Below, in pieces: positions 8,299 to 16,376 of a stretch of DNA of 64,000 nucleotides (positions are counted from its first letter, which is position 1; every line of letters begins with the position of its first letter). Source of the DNA: Gemmatimonadales bacterium (GTDB lineage Bacteria > Gemmatimonadota > Gemmatimonadetes > Gemmatimonadales > GWC2-71-9). The position numbers were made by a program, and so were the translations under genes. The DNA is taken from contig JAHBVU010000004.1 of the NCBI GenBank assembly GCA_019637315.1, positions 124,001 through 188,000 on the forward strand, in the 5' to 3' direction. The notes under the pieces were generated by a model. The model saw nothing but the letters and a program-made list of their open reading frames with translations, ran no database searches and was not told the DNA's origin.

Positions 8299-9504
8299 AT
8301 GAGAGCGTGGGTGCGAGGGGCGCTGATCGCCCTGGCGGCGGGTGCACTCGCAGCGGTCGCGCTGGAGATGCGCTGGCGTGCGCGCTCGCCCGCCGGGCAC
8401 CCGGTCAGACTCGAGGCACCGGACGGGCAGCCGCCCATCGAGGCGCGCGCCATTCCGAGGCTGCGCACCGTTGCCGCTGCCGACGACGCCCTCTACGCCA
8501 TCGAAGACCACGCTCTCTACGAAAGCCGAGATGGCGGCGCATCCTTTCGCTTGCTGGGCGTGTTGCCCAAACCAGAGCGGAGCGTCGGTGCGCAACTGCG
8601 AAACGCCATTGCGCGACTCCAGCTGGTCCGCCGGATCCGGCTGAATCGCGGGCCGGGAACCGTGGTCCGCCTTTCGACCGGGACGCTCCTCGTCTTCTAT
8701 GACCGGATCTATCGGACGGCCGATCAGGGCCGATCCTTCGAGGCCTTGGGACCCTTCCCGGGCGGATTTCCCACCGGCGGCGTTGCCGTGGGCGCCGGAG
8801 ATACGGTGCTGTACGGCGAGTACCGAACCGATCCGCGGCCCCATCCGGTTCGCCTCGTACGCGGTACCGACGACGGCCGCCGGTGGGAAGTCATCGAGCA
8901 GTTTGCCTCAGGCGTCACCTTTCACGTGCATTCCGTGACCTGGGACCGCTACCGCAACACCTATTGGATAGCCACCGGCGACCGGGGTGACGAGATCATG
9001 CTGCTTTCCGCCGACGCCGGACTGCAGCGGGTCGACACCCTGCTCCGTGGCACGCAGGACGCGCGCATCGTGTCGATGATCGTGACCGACAGTGCGCTCT
9101 ACTGGGGCAGCGACAACGACGAGGCGGCCGCATCCATTTTTCGGTTCGATCCCGCCAGCCGCGCACTGACCCGCCTTCAGGACATCGGCAACCCGAGCTA
9201 TGCCTCGGCGCGCCTGGCGGACGGTACCCTGATCGTCACGACGACATTCGAGCCGGGCTCCCGGTTTACCCGGGCATCCGCCCCCATCATGGGCTATACC
9301 AGCCTCTGGGCCTCACGCACCGGCGAGCAATGGACCGAAATCCTCCGCCTGCCTGCGGATACAGCAGCCGCTCTCGCGGGCCGCCGGGCCGGGATCCAGC
9401 TTCCGGCCAGCCAGGCGCCTCTGCAGCGGCTGGTCGTGACGCCTTTCTGGACCATCGAGCACGATTTCTCGACTCTCATCCTGCCACTTCCACCGCTCCC
9501 CTGA
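8299..9504 (+). CDS. Membrane-anchored Asp-box (BNR) beta-propeller protein
   Basis: The 401-residue protein begins with a basic N-terminus and one hydrophobic segment (ALIALAAGALAAVAL), so it is exported or anchored. The rest is a beta-propeller with Asp-box turns visible as SRDGGASF, TADQGRSF, TDDGRRW and SRTGEQW, the pattern of sialidase/BNR and photosynthesis-stability-factor-like propellers. I see no catalytic sialidase Arg triad, so a binding or sensing role is more likely than glycoside hydrolysis. It follows the AP2-like gene by 25 bp and is followed at once by a clear hairpin terminator, so it is probably the last gene of its transcript. Confidence 0.72.
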   Translation: MRAWVRGALIALAAGALAAVALEMRWRARSPAGHPVRLEAPDGQPPIEARAIPRLRTVAAADDALYAIEDHALYESRDGGASFRLLGVLPKPERSVGAQLRNAIARLQLVRRIRLNRGPGTVVRLSTGTLLVFYDRIYRTADQGRSFEALGPFPGGFPTGGVAVGAGDTVLYGEYRTDPRPHPVRLVRGTDDGRRWEVIEQFASGVTFHVHSVTWDRYRNTYWIATGDRGDEIMLLSADAGLQRVDTLLRGTQDARIVSMIVTDSALYWGSDNDEAAASIFRFDPASRALTRLQDIGNPSYASARLADGTLIVTTTFEPGSRFTRASAPIMGYTSLWASRTGEQWTEILRLPADTAAALAGRRAGIQLPASQAPLQRLVVTPFWTIEHDFSTLILPLPPLP

Positions 9505-9508
9505 CCCT

Positions 9509-9535
9509 GCCCGCCCCCCGGGCGGGCGGGCTTTT
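9509..9535 (+). terminator. Rho-independent terminator after the Asp-box gene
   Basis: An 8-bp stem GCCCGCCC (9509-9516) pairs with GGGCGGGC (9524-9531) around a 7-base loop and is followed directly by TTTT. It starts 4 bp after the stop codon of the propeller gene. Confidence 0.8.
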
Positions 9536-9592
9536 GGCACGGCTGAGCGGCAACGCTACTTTTCCCTCTGATTCATCAGTGGGGCGGTAACC

Positions 9593-10954
9593 ATGATTCG
9601 GAAGATTCTCGTCGGCGTCATCATCCTGCTCATCGTGACCCTCGGTGCGGCCGCGTACGGCTACTCGCAAGGTGCCATCGTCCCGGGCCTCGGGTCCAAG
9701 TCACTCGAGCAGGTCATCGATCAGCCTGCCACCGGAGACTCGATCGAGCTTGCCAATTTCGCGAAGAACCGCTGTCGGCTGGCGGGCAGTGGGAAGCAAG
9801 CCTGCTACGAAGAGATCTTTCTGGAAATAACCGAGCGAGGCCAGGTGCGTCTGGCCATGGACGCGCTGTCCGTCTTGAGCCGAATCGATCCCGGCTCCAA
9901 TCGCTACGGCCACGACCTGACACACGTGGTCGGCATCAACGCCTGGACCCCGGGCAAGGACGTCGGCGCAGTCTACGAGTCCTGCACCGGTCTGTATCAG
10001 TCGGGGTGCTACCACGGCGTCGTCCAGGCCTTTCTTGATGCGCAGGGAACCGACAGCGCCACCGTCTACGGTCTCTGCAACGACATGCCGGCAACAGCCT
10101 CGAACCTCTGGCTTCGGTTCCAGTGCGTCCACGGCATCGGCCACGGACTGATTCAGAACACCGGCCTGCACCTGCCCAAGGCCCTGGCCGGTTGCGATTG
10201 GCTGGTCAACAGCTGGGACGCCCAGTCCTGCTATGGCGGGGCGTTCATGGAGTTCATCGTCGCCGGTCGCGGCCAGTCGCACCACCCGCACCGCAAGGCG
10301 GGCCAGGCCGGCGACCATGGTGACCACACCACCGACGCGAGTCAGAGTTCGAGCGATCACGCCGCGCACGACATGGCAGGCCATGACCATCACGGCGCTG
10401 CGACCGACACCTTTGCCATCCGAGACCGTAACGATCCGCTCTATCCCTGCAGCGTGCTCGATACCAAGTACCAGTCGTCGTGTTTCGGCATGCAGGCCGG
10501 CATCATCATCGAGACGACGGGAGCCGACTGGGGCAAGATTGCCGCCGCCTGCGACGGGGCGCCTGTGGCGATGCAGCCCTCGTGCTATCAGGGCATCGGC
10601 ACCTATGTCGCCGGTTACACGGTACTCGACCTGGACAAGTCGATCGAGAACTGCGCCAAGGGGAATGATGCGCTGCAAACGTGGTGCTACGTCGGGGCCG
10701 TCAAGAACTTCATCGACGTCTCCTCCATCCCGGCCGACGGCTTCCCATTCTGCGCCAGGTTGACCGATCGACGCTACGCAGTTGCCTGCTACAACGCCAT
10801 CGGGGAGCAAACCAGCGTCCTGCGCCGAGACCCCGCCGATCGCGAGCCCATCTGTGCTCAGGTACCAGCGGCATACGTCGACGCCTGCCGCTACGGCGCG
10901 GGTCTTCCCGCACCGCGGCCACCTGAGCTGACCCCCTTCCAGCCGTCGGCGTGA
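9593..10954 (+). CDS. Exported protein of cysteine-paired 34-residue repeats with a His-rich insert
   Basis: I do not recognise a named family. The 453-residue protein has an N-terminal signal or anchor (ILVGVIILLIVTLGAAAYGY). It contains 18 cysteines in nine pairs: 61/71, 131/139, 162/178, 201/213, 286/297, 320/331, 354/365, 387/399 and 421/432. The last five pairs repeat every 33-34 residues with a C-x10-11-C spacing and a CYxG/CFxG turn, which looks like a disulfide-stapled helical-repeat (Sel1/TPR-type) solenoid. Between the fourth and fifth pairs lies an insert (about 229-268) with ten His plus several Asp, a likely metal-binding loop. The motifs GHDLTH and HGIGHG add more His. Its stop overlaps the GTG start of the DinB gene, so the two are probably co-translated. 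Confidence 0.75.
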   Translation: MIRKILVGVIILLIVTLGAAAYGYSQGAIVPGLGSKSLEQVIDQPATGDSIELANFAKNRCRLAGSGKQACYEEIFLEITERGQVRLAMDALSVLSRIDPGSNRYGHDLTHVVGINAWTPGKDVGAVYESCTGLYQSGCYHGVVQAFLDAQGTDSATVYGLCNDMPATASNLWLRFQCVHGIGHGLIQNTGLHLPKALAGCDWLVNSWDAQSCYGGAFMEFIVAGRGQSHHPHRKAGQAGDHGDHTTDASQSSSDHAAHDMAGHDHHGAATDTFAIRDRNDPLYPCSVLDTKYQSSCFGMQAGIIIETTGADWGKIAAACDGAPVAMQPSCYQGIGTYVAGYTVLDLDKSIENCAKGNDALQTWCYVGAVKNFIDVSSIPADGFPFCARLTDRRYAVACYNAIGEQTSVLRRDPADREPICAQVPAAYVDACRYGAGLPAPRPPELTPFQPSA

Positions 10955-11436
10955 GCGACGAGCTGGCGTTGCTCGGTCGGATGCTCGACCATCTTGCCTG
11001 GGCGGATGAGCGGGTCGCCCGGGCGCTGGCCGCGGCCGACTCGGTGCCCCCCGCCACGCTGACGCTGATGGCCCACCTGGTTGCGGCGGAGCATATCTGG
11101 CATGCGCGGCTGACGGGAACAACACCAGCTCATCCGGTCTGGCCCACGCTGAGCCTCGAACAGGCCACCCGGCTCGGACGCGCCACGGTCGAGGCCCTTC
11201 GCTCTCTGGTTGCTTCGATGAGTCTCGACGACCTGCACCGCGGCGTGAGCTACGCCAACAGCACCGGCACCCGCTTCACGACGCCGGCGATCGACATCGT
11301 GACCCACCTCTGTCTGCATGGCGCCTACCACCGCGGTCAGATCGCCACGACCGTGCGACAAGCCGGGGGCGTCCCGATCTCTACCGACTACATCCAGTTC
11401 GTTCGCGAGACTGTCACGCCCCCAGCGCCTCGCTGA
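10951..11436 (+). CDS. DinB-like four-helix-bundle protein
   Basis: The GTG start overlaps the TGA of the upstream gene as GTGA. The 161-residue protein shows the DinB/YfiT metal site: His in MAHLVAAEHIWHARLTG and the later HLCLHGAYHRGQIATTVRQ. DinB-fold proteins bind a divalent metal through three His; many act as thiol-dependent transferases or hydrolases, but the reaction here cannot be assigned. Translational coupling to the cysteine-rich, His-rich exported protein is the main clue to its role. A second DinB-fold gene lies at 44370. Confidence 0.85.
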   Translation: MSDELALLGRMLDHLAWADERVARALAAADSVPPATLTLMAHLVAAEHIWHARLTGTTPAHPVWPTLSLEQATRLGRATVEALRSLVASMSLDDLHRGVSYANSTGTRFTTPAIDIVTHLCLHGAYHRGQIATTVRQAGGVPISTDYIQFVRETVTPPAPR

Positions 11437-11450
11437 CGGAGTATGCGAGC

Positions 11451-11482
11451 GCTCCCGCCCCGGCAACCACGGGGACGGGAGC
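11451..11482. terminator. GC-rich hairpin between convergent genes
   Basis: Twelve bases (11451-11462) pair with 11470-11482 with one bulged A and a 7-base loop. It lies between the DinB stop and the convergent lipoprotein stop. There is no T-tract, so it may be a bidirectional or Rho-assisted terminator. Confidence 0.5.
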
Positions 11483-11505
11483 GGCTGCAAACCGAAGGGC
11501 CAGCG

Positions 11506-11949
11506 TCAGCGCCTCACCTCGAACTCCTTCTCGCTGACAGTGATGCCATTCAGGCTGATCGACACCTTGTATTTGCCGACCGGCCACGCGGACGCCCGCA
11601 TGATGCTGAACTGAGTGTTGGCCGGGCCCGATGGTTGGATTCGGACGGTCGTCGAGTCGACCAGCTGTCCGTCACCAAAGGTCCAGATCGCGCCCAACGC
11701 AGCAGACGTATCTGCACCGGTCGTAGCTACCGACGCATAGATCGTATCGCGAAGGCCGAAGACATCCGTCGGGGTCACCACGCGCATCGACGGGTCGACA
11801 CCCTTGCCAAGCTCGAGCCCCGCAAACGCCAGCGGCGGAGGTGGCGGCGGAACCTCGGCAGGTGGAGGCGGCGGCGAGGCCCGGTTGCAGGCGGCCAGCG
11901 AGGTCAGGGTCAGTCCCGCAATCAGTACTACACGGGCGAATGTCATCAT
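11506..11949 (-). CDS. Lipoprotein with proline-rich linker
   Basis: The 147-residue protein begins MMTFARVVLIAGLTLTSLAAC, a signal peptide ending in a lipobox (SLAAC), so it should be lipid-anchored. Immediately after the Cys is a Pro-rich linker. The remaining domain (about residues 45-147) has regular strand-like segments, including MRVVTPTDVFGLRDTIYAS and KYKVSISLNGITVSEKEFEV, which read like an Ig-like beta-sandwich. No named family is recognised. The start overlaps the LysM gene stop by one base (TGATG), indicating coupling; a second ATG follows at once at 11946. It is the last of three co-oriented genes: dodecin, LysM protein, lipoprotein. Confidence 0.75.
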   Translation of the reverse strand: MMTFARVVLIAGLTLTSLAACNRASPPPPPAEVPPPPPPLAFAGLELGKGVDPSMRVVTPTDVFGLRDTIYASVATTGADTSAALGAIWTFGDGQLVDSTTVRIQPSGPANTQFSIMRASAWPVGKYKVSISLNGITVSEKEFEVRR

Positions 11950-12212
11950 CACGACGCTCCTTCCAGCTCCGGGATCGTCAGCACTTGCCCGGGCTTGATC
12001 AGGTTCGGATCGGGGCCAACCACCGACTGGTTGGCATCGAAGATCACCTTCCACCGGTTGGGGTTGCCGTAGTACTTCTTGGCGATCCTGGATAGACTGT
12101 CACCGGCAACCACGGTGTAGGTCCGCGGCGCGGGCTTGGGCGTTTCCTGGATCGGTGCCGTCGAGTCGACTCGACTCGTCACATCGGAAAAGTCCGGCTT
12201 TTCGTTCGCCAT
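11949..12212 (-). CDS. Small LysM domain protein
   Basis: The 87-residue protein has a single LysM domain at residues about 31-82: YTVVAGDSLSRIAKKYYG, then WKVIFDANQ and LIKPGQVLTIP. The N-terminal 30 residues are acidic and Pro-rich and lack a signal peptide, as in cytoplasmic YgaU/Kbp-type LysM proteins, though those also carry a BON domain that is missing here. It may bind peptidoglycan or act as a small scaffold. It lies 10 bp after the dodecin gene and overlaps the lipoprotein start. Confidence 0.85.
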   Translation of the reverse strand: MANEKPDFSDVTSRVDSTAPIQETPKPAPRTYTVVAGDSLSRIAKKYYGNPNRWKVIFDANQSVVGPDPNLIKPGQVLTIPELEGAS

Positions 12213-12222
12213 CGATTCCTCC

Positions 12223-12426
12223 CTAGGCGTTCAGGACGAACGTGACCTTCATGATCACGCGATACTGTACGATTTTACCCTTCTCGACTTCGACCTTCAT
12301 CGACTTGACCCACGCTCCCTGAACGTCATCCAGCGTCTTGCTGGCGCGGGCAATGCCGGAGTTGATGGCATCCTCGAAGCTCTTCTTGGACGTCGCCATT
12401 ATCTCCACGACCTTGGCCACTGACAT
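12223..12426 (-). CDS. Dodecin family flavin-binding protein
   Basis: The 67-residue protein MSVAKVVEIMATSKKSFEDA... matches dodecins, which assemble into dodecamers that store flavin (FMN/riboflavin) or CoA. The typical features are present: VAKVVEI strand, a helix with SFEDAINSGIARASKTL, an aromatic W in the QGAWVKSMKVEVEKGKI segment that stacks on the flavin, and a final YRVIMKVTFVL strand. The ATG at 12426 is preceded by an AAAGGGGG-like purine tract, a good ribosome site. It is the first gene of the dodecin-LysM-lipoprotein cluster. Confidence 0.9.
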   Translation of the reverse strand: MSVAKVVEIMATSKKSFEDAINSGIARASKTLDDVQGAWVKSMKVEVEKGKIVQYRVIMKVTFVLNA

Positions 12427-12847
12427 GGTTCCCCCTTTGTGATGGTCTCGGCGAACAGCGGTAACGGTGTTGGAGTCCTGGTGGCCACACGGGGGCGTCC
12501 CGGATTCCAACGTGCGGTCGACCCGACGAGAACCCGAAACCGGCGACTCGACACTGCCGCCGAACGGCGTCGGTGTCGAACTGCCCCCGGGTGCACTGAC
12601 CCTGGTTGCAGCGACTCAAATGCGATCAGCACGTCTCAAAGTCAGGACGATTGCCGGGGCCGGCAACCCCACATCGCGAGCAGCCGGCGGGAGCGCCGCC
12701 CGCGTCCGAGTGATCATCGAGGCGTACCCCGAGGGGCGCTCGCGCCCGCGTGCAACTCGGCGCTACCTTTCCGGTTTAGCCTTCAGCCACCACAGCCGAC
12801 CTCATGCCATCGTCTCCGTTGCCAGCGGCTCGCGACAGCGCTCGGCC
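12427..12847. other. Divergent intergenic region between dodecin and AlkD-like genes
   Basis: These 421 bp separate two divergent genes. A plus-strand frame is open through it, but its translation is low-complexity and unlike any protein, so I do not extend the AlkD gene into it. At 12762-12772 is GCTACCTTTCC, similar to sequences ahead of other genes here, and probably part of a promoter or transcript start. I see no RNA gene. Confidence 0.4.
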
Positions 12848-13591
12848 ATGAAGCCCGGTACGGACGTATCGCTGACCGTACCCATCCGGGCCGCCCTTGC
12901 ACGAGCGGGCAACCCGACCCGGGCCAAGGGCGCCCAGGCGTACATGAAGTCGACCATGCCGTTCCATGGTGTGGCGGTCCCCGAGATGCGCCGCCTGGTG
13001 CGGGACATCTTCGACTCCCACCCGATCGGTATGGCCGCCGACTGGCGCCAGGCCATCGGAGACCTCTGGGACCAGGCGACCCATCGGGAAGAGCGGTACG
13101 CGGCAATCGAGCTCGCCGCGCACCCACCCTATCAACGGTTCATTTCACTCGCCGTGCTCCCGCTCTATCGGCGGATGATTCAGGAGGGAGCCTGGTGGGA
13201 TCTCGTCGACGGGCTGGCCGCCCGAGTGGCTGTGCTGCTCGCGACCTATCCTGACCGGCTCAAGCCCACCTTGCGGGCCTGGGCCCGGAACGACAACATC
13301 TGGCTTCGCCGGGTCGCGATCATCGCGCAGGTTTCGTTCAGGGACGCGACCGACAGCCAGCTGCTCTGGGATGCCATCGCCCCATCGCTCGGCTCGTCCC
13401 AGTTCTTCCTGCGCAAGGCCATCGGCTGGGCCTTGCGCGAGCATGCCAAAGCCCGGCCGGACGAGGTGGCTGACTACCTTGCCCGCCACGGCCCCGAACT
13501 CTCGCCGCTCTCACGGCGTGAAGCCATGAAGGGACTCGCGCATTTCAAACGCCGCGGTCCCACTCGCCAATCTTCGCGGAGGACCAGATGA
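12848..13591 (+). CDS. DNA alkylation repair protein (AlkD-like HEAT-repeat glycosylase)
   Basis: The 247-residue protein reads as an AlkD-family DNA glycosylase, a HEAT-like solenoid that removes N3- and N7-alkylpurines. Family features include ARAGNPTRAKGAQAYMKSTMPFHGVAVPEMRRLV near the N-terminus, the WWDLVDGLA segment and NDNIWLRRVAIIAQ, followed by FFLRKAIGWALREHAK. These match the conserved Trp, Asp and Arg positions of the DNA-binding groove. The ATG at 12848 fits the family start. The gene ends in an ATGA overlap with the Tat-exported amidase; this looks like simple close packing, since the two functions are unrelated. Confidence 0.85.
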   Translation: MKPGTDVSLTVPIRAALARAGNPTRAKGAQAYMKSTMPFHGVAVPEMRRLVRDIFDSHPIGMAADWRQAIGDLWDQATHREERYAAIELAAHPPYQRFISLAVLPLYRRMIQEGAWWDLVDGLAARVAVLLATYPDRLKPTLRAWARNDNIWLRRVAIIAQVSFRDATDSQLLWDAIAPSLGSSQFFLRKAIGWALREHAKARPDEVADYLARHGPELSPLSRREAMKGLAHFKRRGPTRQSSRRTR

Positions 13592-15189
13592 AACGCCGCC
13601 AGTTCATCGGAGCAACCGTTGCCACCGGACTCTCGGCCTCGATCGCCCCTGGCGCCGGAACTGTCCGGGCAGCCGACCGCGCTGCCTTCGACAACTTCGA
13701 GCTGAATGAACTGACCGTCGCGGCGCTCCAGGAGGGCATGACGGCGGGCCGCTGGACCGCGCGCCGTCTGGTCGAGCTGTACCGGGGGCGCATCGACGCC
13801 ATCGACAAGCGGGGCCCGGCCATCAACGCGGTGGTCGAACTCAACCCGGACGCCCTGGCGATTGCCAACGGACTCGATGCCGAACGGCGAGCCGGTAAGG
13901 TCCGCGGTCCGCTGCACGGAATTCCGGTCTTGATCAAAGACAACATCGATACCGCCGACAGAATGCAGACGACCGCGGGCGCATTGGCCCTGGCCGGATC
14001 CATCGCCCCGCGCGATGCCTTCATTGTCGAGCGGCTGCGCGCAGCAGGCGCGGTGCTCCTCGGCAAAACCAATCTGAGCGAATGGGCCAACTTCCGATCG
14101 CGCCCCTCCTCCAGCGGCTGGAGCGGCCGAGGGGGCCAGACCCGGAACCCCTATGCGCTTAATCGGTCGCCGTGCGGATCGAGTTCGGGATCGGGGTCGG
14201 CCGGGGCTGCCAACCTGGCGGCAGTTACGATCGGAACCGAAACAGACGGGTCGATTCTCTGCCCGTCTTCGGTCAACGGCCTCGTCGGTATCAAGCCGAC
14301 GGTCGGGCTCTGGAGTCGGTCTGGCATCATTCCGATTTCCCACTCGCAGGACACCGCCGGGCCGATGTGCCGCACCGTGGCCGACGCCGCCGTGCTGCTT
14401 GGCGCGCTGACCGGCGTGGACCCACGCGACTCGGCCACCGAGGCCAGCCGTGGCAGGGCGTTGAGCGACTACCGTCAGGCGCTCGACGCCAACGCCCTCC
14501 GCGGCGCCCGGATCGGAGTGGTCCGCCGTCATATCAACGTCGCGGCCAAGGGCAACGCCGTGTTCGAGGAGGCGGTAGCTGCGCTCAAGAGAGCCGGCGC
14601 CGACCTGGTCGACCCGACCGATTTCGAAGCCCCTGCCGCGCTCGGCGCCGCGGAGGGCACCGTGCTGCACTACGAGTTCAAGGCGGGAGTCGAGGCCTAT
14701 CTCGCCACGTTGGGCGGGCGGGTCCCGCACCGGACCCTGGCGGACATCATCGCGTTCAACAAGGCCAACGCGGCCCGGGAGGGGTCCACCTTCGGCCAGG
14801 AGAGCCTCGAGCGGGCGGCCGCCCTGGGCGACCTGTCCAGCCAGGAGTATCTCGATGCGCTGGCCACCTCCCGCCGCCTCAGCCGCGACGAGGGCATCGA
14901 CGCACTGCTTGCTCGGCACCAGGTGGAGGCGCTGGTGGCCATCACCACCGGCCCGTCCTGGCCGATCGATCACGTTAGCGGCGACCGCTTCGGGGGCGGC
15001 AGCTCGACCTGGGCCGCGGTGGCCGGATACCCGGCCATTACAGTCCCGATGGGAATGATCCAGGGCCTCCCAATCGGCCTCTCATTCATGGGCCCTGCCT
15101 GGAGCGAAGCTCGTTTGATCGGTCTGGCCTATGCGTTCGAGCAGGCCACCAAGGCTCGGCGGGCGCCGACCTTTCAACCGGTCATCTAG
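13588..15189 (+). CDS. Tat-exported amidase signature enzyme
   Basis: The 533-residue amidase has an N-terminal twin-arginine signal (MKRRQFIGATVATGLSAS), so it is probably exported folded. The Ser-cisSer-Lys triad of amidase-signature enzymes is in place: Lys in IPVLIKDN, the Gly/Ser loop CGSSSGSGSAGAAN, and the nucleophile in GTETDGSILCPS. The size and exported location resemble periplasmic amidases rather than GatA of the tRNA amidotransferase. It hydrolyses an amide bond; the substrate is unknown. It overlaps the AlkD-like gene by four bases. About 80 bp separate it from lspA. Confidence 0.9.
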   Translation: MKRRQFIGATVATGLSASIAPGAGTVRAADRAAFDNFELNELTVAALQEGMTAGRWTARRLVELYRGRIDAIDKRGPAINAVVELNPDALAIANGLDAERRAGKVRGPLHGIPVLIKDNIDTADRMQTTAGALALAGSIAPRDAFIVERLRAAGAVLLGKTNLSEWANFRSRPSSSGWSGRGGQTRNPYALNRSPCGSSSGSGSAGAANLAAVTIGTETDGSILCPSSVNGLVGIKPTVGLWSRSGIIPISHSQDTAGPMCRTVADAAVLLGALTGVDPRDSATEASRGRALSDYRQALDANALRGARIGVVRRHINVAAKGNAVFEEAVAALKRAGADLVDPTDFEAPAALGAAEGTVLHYEFKAGVEAYLATLGGRVPHRTLADIIAFNKANAAREGSTFGQESLERAAALGDLSSQEYLDALATSRRLSRDEGIDALLARHQVEALVAITTGPSWPIDHVSGDRFGGGSSTWAAVAGYPAITVPMGMIQGLPIGLSFMGPAWSEARLIGLAYAFEQATKARRAPTFQPVI

Positions 15190-15267
15190 CAGGGGGTCCG
15201 ACCGGTCCGAGCCGGCAGCAGCGGGCAGCGGCTTCCCCTCCTCTCTGCCCCGCGCCAAATTGGGGAC

Positions 15268-15756
15268 ATGACTATTGCGCGGAAGGCCAGGATTTTCTGG
15301 CCGGTTTTCCTGCTGCTGTTCCTGGCCGATTGTACGACCAAGGGCCTGGCCGAAACCCACCTGGCGTGGTCGGTCCCGGAATCCGTCATCGGCGATTTCT
15401 TCCGCTTTACCTTGGGTTACAACCCTGGGGCCGCGTTGGGCATCTCTGTTGGAGAGCACTCCCGGATCTTCTTCAGCCTGACTGCGGCCATCATCGTGAT
15501 TGTGCTGACCCAGATCTATCGCCGAGCGGATGCGAGAAGCACCATCGTCGGCCTTTCGGTCGGTCTGCTGATCGGGGGTGCGCTGGGCAATCTCTACGAT
15601 CGATTGCGCTCGCCCCGAGGTGTGGTGGACTTCATCGATATCGGAATCGGAGACGTTCGGTTCTGGACCTTCAACGTTGCTGACATCGGGATCTGCGTCG
15701 GGGGCGTGCTGCTGGCCTGGTATCTGTCTTCCGTTCCCGAATCCAAACCAACATGA
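15268..15756 (+). CDS. lspA: Signal peptidase II (prolipoprotein signal peptidase)
   Basis: The 162-residue protein has four predicted membrane helices and both catalytic aspartate motifs of LspA: GNLYDRLRSPRGVVDFIDI and FNVADIGICVG. The upstream YNPGAALG segment is also typical. The enzyme removes signal peptides from lipid-modified prolipoproteins in the inner membrane; several lipobox proteins are encoded in this window. The stop overlaps the next gene's ATG (ATGATG). Confidence 0.93.
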   Translation: MTIARKARIFWPVFLLLFLADCTTKGLAETHLAWSVPESVIGDFFRFTLGYNPGAALGISVGEHSRIFFSLTAAIIVIVLTQIYRRADARSTIVGLSVGLLIGGALGNLYDRLRSPRGVVDFIDIGIGDVRFWTFNVADIGICVGGVLLAWYLSSVPESKPT

Positions 15757-16376
15757 TGAAACTGCTCGTCGCCCTGATCGCCACTGCACTGCTTGGGCCG
15801 ATTACATCACTGGCCGCCCAGCGTAATCCCGACCCGGGCACGCTGTCCAAGGCGGGGGTTATCCGAGGCGCCGCCATGGTCGACTCGGTCTTTGTCGACC
15901 GAACCCTGCCAACCGGTCAGATCGACGGTGGCGATTGGGCCTCCTATCTGCTGGCCCGTCTCGACGCTGGACCGATGCCCGATGGTCTCGGCATCATCGT
16001 ACGGGTCGACACCACCCATATCAACATCCGTGGCCGGCTGCAGGACCTGCCGCTGGAGACCCGGGCGCTGCTCGGCCCGATCGCAGCGATGGTGGACTCG
16101 AGCACGATGATCGCGGCAACCGTGCTGATGCAGCGCACCGGCCCCGAAATCCTCCGCTTCTGGCTCCGGAGCATTGCGGTCAATGGGATGGCGCTGCCCG
16201 AGTTTATTCTGGGACAGATGATGGCATCGGTTGGTCGGCAGTATCCGGCGCTGACCAAGACCGGGCGCGACCTCTACATCCAGGTGCCCCGCGACGGCGT
16301 CGTGCGACTGGCCACCGGCGCCGTGGAGCTCGGCATCGACCCGGCGTCATCAACCGCGTCGGCTCGGTCGCCCTGA
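15753..16376 (+). CDS. Exported protein of unknown function, next to lspA
   Basis: The 207-residue protein has a clear signal peptide (MMKLLVALIATALLGPITSLAAQ). The mature part alternates strand-like stretches such as GLGIIVRVDTTHINIRGRLQDL and MIAATVLMQRTGPEILRFWLRSIAVNGMALPE. The latter recalls lipid-binding LmeA/DUF2993-like domains, but the likeness is weak and I do not name it. It is translationally coupled to lspA (start overlaps the stop) and followed without a gap by the DUF2911 gene. The C-terminal 15 residues are low-complexity Ser/Ala. Confidence 0.7.
   Translation: MMKLLVALIATALLGPITSLAAQRNPDPGTLSKAGVIRGAAMVDSVFVDRTLPTGQIDGGDWASYLLARLDAGPMPDGLGIIVRVDTTHINIRGRLQDLPLETRALLGPIAAMVDSSTMIAATVLMQRTGPEILRFWLRSIAVNGMALPEFILGQMMASVGRQYPALTKTGRDLYIQVPRDGVVRLATGAVELGIDPASSTASARSP

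Noticed and set aside
9701-11125. 474-codon minus-strand frame opposite the Cys-rich protein
   Set aside because: Shadow frame; the periodic Cys pairs and signal peptide support the plus strand.
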